Below are positions 59,925 to 64,000 of a stretch of DNA of 64,000 bases, piece by piece; position 1 is the first letter of the stretch, and the number at the start of each line of letters is the position of its first letter. Below the pieces are notes generated by a model that saw only the letters and a program-made list of their open reading frames with translations, made no database searches and had not been told where the DNA came from. Position numbers and translations under genes: made by a program. Source of the stretch: CALBRZ01 sp964511065 (GTDB lineage Bacteria > Planctomycetota > Planctomycetia > Pirellulales > S012-138); NCBI GenBank assembly GCA_964511065.1, contig CAZEEG010000005.1, positions 1-64,000 of the forward strand, read 5' to 3'.

Positions 59925-62591
59925 TTAATGGTTGAACAAGAACTCGCGGCTGCTGAGAACCGCCCAAAACAGGTCCTCCACGGCGATTCGCTCGGTGTCC
60001 GTCCACGCCCGGGAAGGCGGCTGCGGCTTTTCTTTCTGGTCGGGCCCAGTATCTTTGGTAGGCCCAGTATCTTTGGTAGGCGTCAAAGCCTGAGCGTTGG
60101 GCTGCGAGGCATCTGCCGCGGCTTCGGCCATCAGGGCCACAAGCTGCCGGCGTTCTTCGTCCGTCGGATAGCGCGATAGTGCCGCCAGGTAGACTTCCTC
60201 CACCATTTCGGCCGGTTCCTTCCCCTCGGCAAGGAACTGTGCCACGCGGCTTCCCTTGGCCTGCAGCTTTTGATTGATGGTATCGCCGTTGGAAATGTGC
60301 AGCACCTGCACCATACTTGGCTCGTCCGACCGTTCGCACTCGCAGGTGATCCGCCGCTGGTTGCGCCCAAACGTCTGCAAGAAATAGTTGGCCACGGCCG
60401 AATCGTAGAGCTGGATCGCCCGCGTGCCCTCGGGATAGAAATCGGTCTTGCGGCGGTCGGCGCCGGGAAACTCGATCTCGTTGAATTGGCCGGCTACGTC
60501 CGTCACTTGGCTCACGGCATCCAACAGCACTTCCGCCATCAACCGCTTGGGATAGTACCGCGAGTAGAAACGCTGCTCATCTTTATTCTCAGGCAGCGGT
60601 TGGCTGCTGCGCTGATAGGTGGCCGATTGCAGGATCGCCCGCATCAGGGCCTTGAGATCAAAGTCTTTTTCAACCAGGTAGTTGGCGGCCGCTGTGAGTA
60701 GCCGTTCGTTGCTGGCCGGGTTGGAGGCCCGCAGGTCATCGACCGGTTCGACCAATCCCACACCAAAGAAGTTGGCCCACACCCGATTGGTAATCGCCCG
60801 GGCAAAGTAGGGATTCTCAGGCGAGGTAAGCCAGCGGGCCAGGTGTTCGCGGCGGTCGCCCGGGTCGTCCAGGGCGAGGGGCTCGCCATCCAGTGGCGTA
60901 GGCGGCTGAGGTTTGCCGGTGAGTGGTTGAATCAGATCGCCCCGCGGCACGACAAATACGGTCATCTGGCCTGAACCGTTGCGGGCGTCGCCACCCCAGC
61001 CTTTGAACCGCACCCTGGCAAACAGGTTCGCCATGGCGTAGTACTGATCGTTGGTCCACTTCTCCAGCGGGTGGTTGTGGCACTTGGCACACCCCAGCGA
61101 GAGCCCCAGGAATGCCTGGCTGACGTTCTCAGTGAGCGATTCGGGATCCTGGTGCAAGGCGTAGAAGTTGGTCGCTCCGTTCTCCAAGCTGCTGCCCCGG
61201 GCCAGCACGACTTCGCGAACGAAGTCATCCCAAGGCGTGTTCTCCGCAACGTGCGTGTGAATCCAGTTGTAGTAGGCCTTCACGGCGTCGGGCCGCAGTC
61301 GCGTCCCGTTGATCAGCAGCAGGTCCGACCAGCGATAGGTCCAATAATCCACAAACTCAGGCCGCGCCAGGAGCGACTCAATCAGCCGCTCGCGCTTGTC
61401 CAGCGCATCGTCCTTCAAAAAGCGCCTCGCTTCTTCCGCGGTGGGCAGCGTGCCGATCGTGTCCAGGTACACACGGCGGAGAAACTCGGCATCGCTGGCC
61501 GGTGGCGAAGGCGGCAGATTCAACCGCTGAAGCTGCTCCAGCACCAATTCGTCGATGAAGTTCCGCCGCGGAGCTTTGGTAAAAACCTCGGCGTCAATCT
61601 GCTGGGCATAAGGCGACGTCACGCGGGCAATCGCAATCTGGCTGGAAAACCAGACCGTTATCGCACCTTCACCGTGGCCGATGATCCGCACCATGCCGTC
61701 CTCATCAACCTGCGCAACCGCCTCGTTGGCCGAGGTGTACTTGGCCCAACGGGTAACGTCCTCCACGCGTCCATCGGTGTAGTGAGCGCGGACGACCAGC
61801 GGCTGCGAACGGCCGGGGGTGATCAACATAGCCGGCGGGAGGACCTCCACGCGCTCAAGTTGAGGGTCGCTGTCGGCAGGCCCAGCGGCCCCCGAGGCAA
61901 TCCACTGAGCCAGCACGCGGTACTCGTGCGAATCGACCTCGAACCGCACCCCGCCCTTGTGCGGCAAGGCACCAGACGGTTTGGCCAAGATCAGGCTGCG
62001 GCCCGGGTCGGCCAGTTCCACGCGGCGGCCTCGTGACTGTCGGGTAATATTGTGATGATCGCCGACCGGATCGTAGCCGTGCAGCGACAGCCGGAACCCT
62101 CCTTTGCCGGCCATCGCACCATGGCACGATCCGGAGTTACAGCCAAGCCGCGAGAGTACCGGCAACACATGGTTGCGAAAGCTCCACGTGTGCGGAGCGT
62201 CAACACCTGATACGGTGACCTGGACTTGGGCGGTGGTGGTATCTGCTCCTTCCGATCGATTTACCGTCGCCGTGATGATCGCGGTGCCATTGCCCACGGC
62301 TTTAACCAGGCCAGTCTCGACGGCCGCCACCTGCGGATTGCTGCTTTGCCAGGTGATGTTGCCCTGCGGTGTGCCGAGGAACTCGCCCCCGGCGACTTGT
62401 TGGACGAGCAACTGCTGGCTGGCATGCGGACCCGTGAGGGTGACATCGGCCGGCAGAATGGCCAGCGTGGTTTCATCCGCGGCGGCCAGGCTTGCAGGCG
62501 TGGCGAAGACGAGGAATACCCATGCCATGGCCAGCAGAGGTGTTGACACCCACATCGTTGCGCAACGTGCAAATCGCATTAGCATATACAT
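59925..62591 (-). CDS. DUF1549/DUF1553 protein with N-terminal Ig-like (Big2) domain
   Basis: Exported protein of 888 residues, of the large planctomycete-type family linked with DUF1501 partners. A signal peptide ends near residue 37. A bacterial Ig-like domain (about 40-130, ending TTTAQVQVTVSGV) precedes a cysteine motif LGCNSGSCHGAMAGKGGFRL (Cys151, Cys156, His157), which resembles a cytochrome-like haem site with an atypical spacer. A second Ig-like segment (about 245-335) follows. DUF1549 begins near 340 with NFIDELVLEQLQRLNLPPSP and contains LGLSLGCAKCHNHPLEKW, a canonical CxxCH. DUF1553 covers about 585-870. Near the C-terminus two copies of PTKDTG reflect an 18-base DNA tandem repeat. 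Function is unknown; sulfatase-rich polysaccharide use has been suggested for such pairs. Confidence 0.88.
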   Translation of the reverse strand: MYMLMRFARCATMWVSTPLLAMAWVFLVFATPASLAAADETTLAILPADVTLTGPHASQQLLVQQVAGGEFLGTPQGNITWQSSNPQVAAVETGLVKAVGNGTAIITATVNRSEGADTTTAQVQVTVSGVDAPHTWSFRNHVLPVLSRLGCNSGSCHGAMAGKGGFRLSLHGYDPVGDHHNITRQSRGRRVELADPGRSLILAKPSGALPHKGGVRFEVDSHEYRVLAQWIASGAAGPADSDPQLERVEVLPPAMLITPGRSQPLVVRAHYTDGRVEDVTRWAKYTSANEAVAQVDEDGMVRIIGHGEGAITVWFSSQIAIARVTSPYAQQIDAEVFTKAPRRNFIDELVLEQLQRLNLPPSPPASDAEFLRRVYLDTIGTLPTAEEARRFLKDDALDKRERLIESLLARPEFVDYWTYRWSDLLLINGTRLRPDAVKAYYNWIHTHVAENTPWDDFVREVVLARGSSLENGATNFYALHQDPESLTENVSQAFLGLSLGCAKCHNHPLEKWTNDQYYAMANLFARVRFKGWGGDARNGSGQMTVFVVPRGDLIQPLTGKPQPPTPLDGEPLALDDPGDRREHLARWLTSPENPYFARAITNRVWANFFGVGLVEPVDDLRASNPASNERLLTAAANYLVEKDFDLKALMRAILQSATYQRSSQPLPENKDEQRFYSRYYPKRLMAEVLLDAVSQVTDVAGQFNEIEFPGADRRKTDFYPEGTRAIQLYDSAVANYFLQTFGRNQRRITCECERSDEPSMVQVLHISNGDTINQKLQAKGSRVAQFLAEGKEPAEMVEEVYLAALSRYPTDEERRQLVALMAEAAADASQPNAQALTPTKDTGPTKDTGPDQKEKPQPPSRAWTDTERIAVEDLFWAVLSSREFLFNH
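60043..60078. repeat. 18-base in-frame tandem duplication
   Basis: Two perfect copies of GGCCCAGTATCTTTGGTA (60043-60060 and 60061-60078), encoding a repeated PTKDTG in the C-terminal region of the DUF1553 protein on the minus strand. Length is a multiple of three, so the frame is kept. Confidence 0.85.
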
Positions 62592-62856
62592 GGGATTGAT
62601 TATGGCGTTGGTATGAAACCTGGCGGCAACGGCAGCACGATTTCCAATCTGGTCCCGGGACGAAACGGCACATCAAGAGTTACCCTGCGCTAGTCGTCCA
62701 CTTTCTTGATTTCCTTGGACATTGATGCCATCCGATTCAGACATATAGCCTTGCATTAGCAGCCTGTTGGAAATTGGCTTTCCAGCGCCGCTGCATCCAA
62801 AAACCAACTGGAAATCGCATGGTTGTGTGGGCTTCGGTGAATTCTTCAACGGGCTG
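62592..62856. other. Spacer between the DUF1501 and DUF1549/DUF1553 genes
   Basis: 265 bases on the transcription path from the DUF1501 gene to the DUF1549/DUF1553 gene. Most of the right part is the inverted-repeat element at 62757-62859; the rest shows nothing recognisable. Confidence 0.4.
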
Positions 62857-62859
62857 CTA
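62757..62859. mobile_element. Short inverted-repeat (MITE-like) element at the DUF1501 stop codon
   Basis: TAGCAGCCTGTTGGA (62757-62771) and, on the other strand, TAGCAGCCCGTTGAA (62859-62845) form 15-base terminal inverted repeats with two mismatches, bounding 103 bases without coding potential. The first three bases of the right arm are the TAG stop codon of the DUF1501 gene. This is compatible with a non-autonomous insertion element or a transposon scar. Confidence 0.45.
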
Positions 62860-64000
62860 GAACAGCTCCGCAATCTCCCGCTTGCCAAAGTCCACCAGCG
62901 GGAACGGCCGCCCCGATGGCCCAGGCAGGTGCGTCTCCAGATTGAAGCCCAGGCTGTGGAAGATGGTGGCCACCACGTCGCCCGGGTCGGCCGGACGATC
63001 GGCTGGCACGCCGCCGATGGGATCGCTGGCGCCAACCACGCGGCCGCCCTGGACGCCGCCGCCCGCAAAATACACGGTGAAACATTGTGGCCAGTGATCG
63101 CGTCCGCCGGCCGGATTGACGCGCGGGGTGCGTCCGAACTCGGCCAGATTGCAAACCATCGTGTTGTCCAACATCCCGCGTTCGTCCAGGTCTTCAATCA
63201 GCGTGCTGTAGGCCTGGTCGTACATGGGGGCGACGATGTTCTGCATGCCCTCGATGCTGGTGAATGGCTTGGAACCATGGATGTCCCAGGTGATCTCATC
63301 GAATACCGTCAGGAACGTGTTGATGGTCACGAACCGGACGCCAGCCTCGATCAGCCGCCGGGCCAGCAGGCAGCACTGGCCGAAGCGGTTCATGCCGTAC
63401 CGCTCGCGGAGCTTCTCCGGTTCCTGCTTGAGGTCGAAGGCAGCCTTGGCGGCCGGGCTGGTCATCAGCCGGAAAGCGGCTTGGAAGTTGCTGTCCAGCA
63501 GGGCCGCATTCTCGCTGGCTTCAAAATGGTTCAGTGCCTCGTCGACCACGTCGCGCATCCGGCGGCGGCGGTTCAGCCGCACCTCGCCGATCTCGGCCGG
63601 TGGCAGCAGGTCGGGCACTTTGAAATCGGGCTGCGAGGGATCGGCCATCAGCGCGAAGGGGTCGTGTGCCTTGCCGAGGAAGCCGCCGGCCTGGCCGTTG
63701 GGCAGGTTGCCGCCGCCGCGGCCCATGGTTTCGGGCAGCACCACGAATGGCGGCAGATCGGTCTTGCGGCCCCGCAGGTAACTGACCACGGCACCGGCAT
63801 GGGGCGTGTTGACGCCGCCAGAAAACAGCCGGCCCGTCTGCATCATTTGCCAGCCGGCATCGTGAACCGCGGCCCCGGTGTGGTAGCACGAGCGGACGAG
63901 CGAAAACTTGTCGGCCACCTTGGCGTGCCGCGGCAGAATCTCGGAGATGTGAATCTCCGGACTGACCGTGCTGATTGGCTTGAACGGGCCGCGGATTTCA
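62857..64000 (-). CDS. DUF1501 family protein, partial (5' end beyond window)
   Basis: C-terminal 381 codons of a DUF1501 protein, an alkaline-phosphatase-superfamily-like fold, normally Tat-exported and 430-480 residues long. The frame is open to the right edge, and the first residues read EIRGPFKPISTVSPEIHISE, which is typical sequence well inside the family; the signal peptide lies outside the window. Other diagnostic blocks are ADKFSLVRSCYHTGAAVHDA, NTPHAGAVVSYLRGRKTDLP, RRLIEAGVRFVTINT and MVCNLAEFGRTPRVNPAGGR, then DHWPQCFTVYFAGGGVQGG. It lies upstream of the DUF1549/DUF1553 gene, the usual partner. Its stop codon is part of a short inverted-repeat element. Confidence 0.9.
   Translation of the reverse strand, partial: EIRGPFKPISTVSPEIHISEILPRHAKVADKFSLVRSCYHTGAAVHDAGWQMMQTGRLFSGGVNTPHAGAVVSYLRGRKTDLPPFVVLPETMGRGGGNLPNGQAGGFLGKAHDPFALMADPSQPDFKVPDLLPPAEIGEVRLNRRRRMRDVVDEALNHFEASENAALLDSNFQAAFRLMTSPAAKAAFDLKQEPEKLRERYGMNRFGQCCLLARRLIEAGVRFVTINTFLTVFDEITWDIHGSKPFTSIEGMQNIVAPMYDQAYSTLIEDLDERGMLDNTMVCNLAEFGRTPRVNPAGGRDHWPQCFTVYFAGGGVQGGRVVGASDPIGGVPADRPADPGDVVATIFHSLGFNLETHLPGPSGRPFPLVDFGKREIAELF

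Noticed and set aside
1..64000. CRISPR array, prophage, integron or restriction-modification locus
   Set aside because: No regularly spaced direct repeats with unique spacers, cas genes, phage structural genes, integrase or restriction endonuclease were seen; the methyltransferase fusion stands without a nuclease.

Overview
The window is a high-GC chromosomal segment from a member of the Planctomycetota, most likely Pirellulales-like. The evidence is a DUF1549/DUF1553 protein with an Ig-like domain next to a DUF1501 protein, both almost confined to this phylum and its relatives. It is supported by Tat-exported phosphatases, an FG-GAP (DGDGD) repeat protein, an EF-hand PQQ-type beta-propeller and a CehA/McbA-type PHP hydrolase. 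Three 100-base N runs mark scaffold joins in a draft assembly. One join is flanked by an identical 55-base sequence on both sides, which looks like an unmerged contig overlap.

Layout. 1-6.5 kb: a partial HpcH/HpaI aldolase, a PHP metallohydrolase, a Gfo/Idh/MocA oxidoreductase and a cardiolipin synthase. 6.8-12.7 kb: the rplM-rpsI ribosomal pair, the three-gene proton-translocating transhydrogenase pntAA-pntAB-pntB, and an LpxL/HtrB-type acyltransferase, which implies an outer membrane with lipid A. 13.2-18.7 kb: murE, murF and mraY on one strand, a fragment of the dcw cluster for DAP-type peptidoglycan, with a long repeat- and hairpin-bearing spacer before mraY. 18.8-24.9 kb: a metallophosphoesterase, a prepilin-peptidase-like protein that seems to have lost a catalytic Asp, a beta-propeller protein, a tRNA-Ala(CGC) with its own promoter and terminator, and a short-chain dehydrogenase. 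24.9-34.3 kb: a universal stress protein followed 10 bases later by one polypeptide carrying two different DNA methyltransferase domains, an RND/MMPL exporter, and an overlapping tyrA-purL pair. 34.6-49.6 kb: mostly single genes (sugar isomerase, PhoD, SixA, ROK kinase, histone deacetylase-like hydrolase, FG-GAP protein, two HAD hydrolases, FAH-family hydrolase, TPR proteins, purine nucleoside phosphorylase). 49.7-52.7 kb: a transposase remnant and four tandem paralogous small membrane proteins of unknown function. 53.3-64 kb: a HEAT-repeat protein with a co-transcribed small membrane protein, rhomboid protease, class III aminotransferase, LarA-like protein, and the DUF1549/DUF1553 and DUF1501 pair at the right edge.

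Most genes look vertically inherited housekeeping or lineage genes. No CRISPR array, prophage, or intact mobile element was seen. The points most worth a second look are the fused beta-class/alpha-class DNA methyltransferase without a visible restriction enzyme, the four-paralogue membrane array, the prepilin-peptidase-like protein lacking the GxGD aspartate, the Asn-to-Asp change in the purine phosphorylase, the 16.6-17.5 kb spacer, and the short inverted-repeat element that supplies a stop codon at 62.86 kb.
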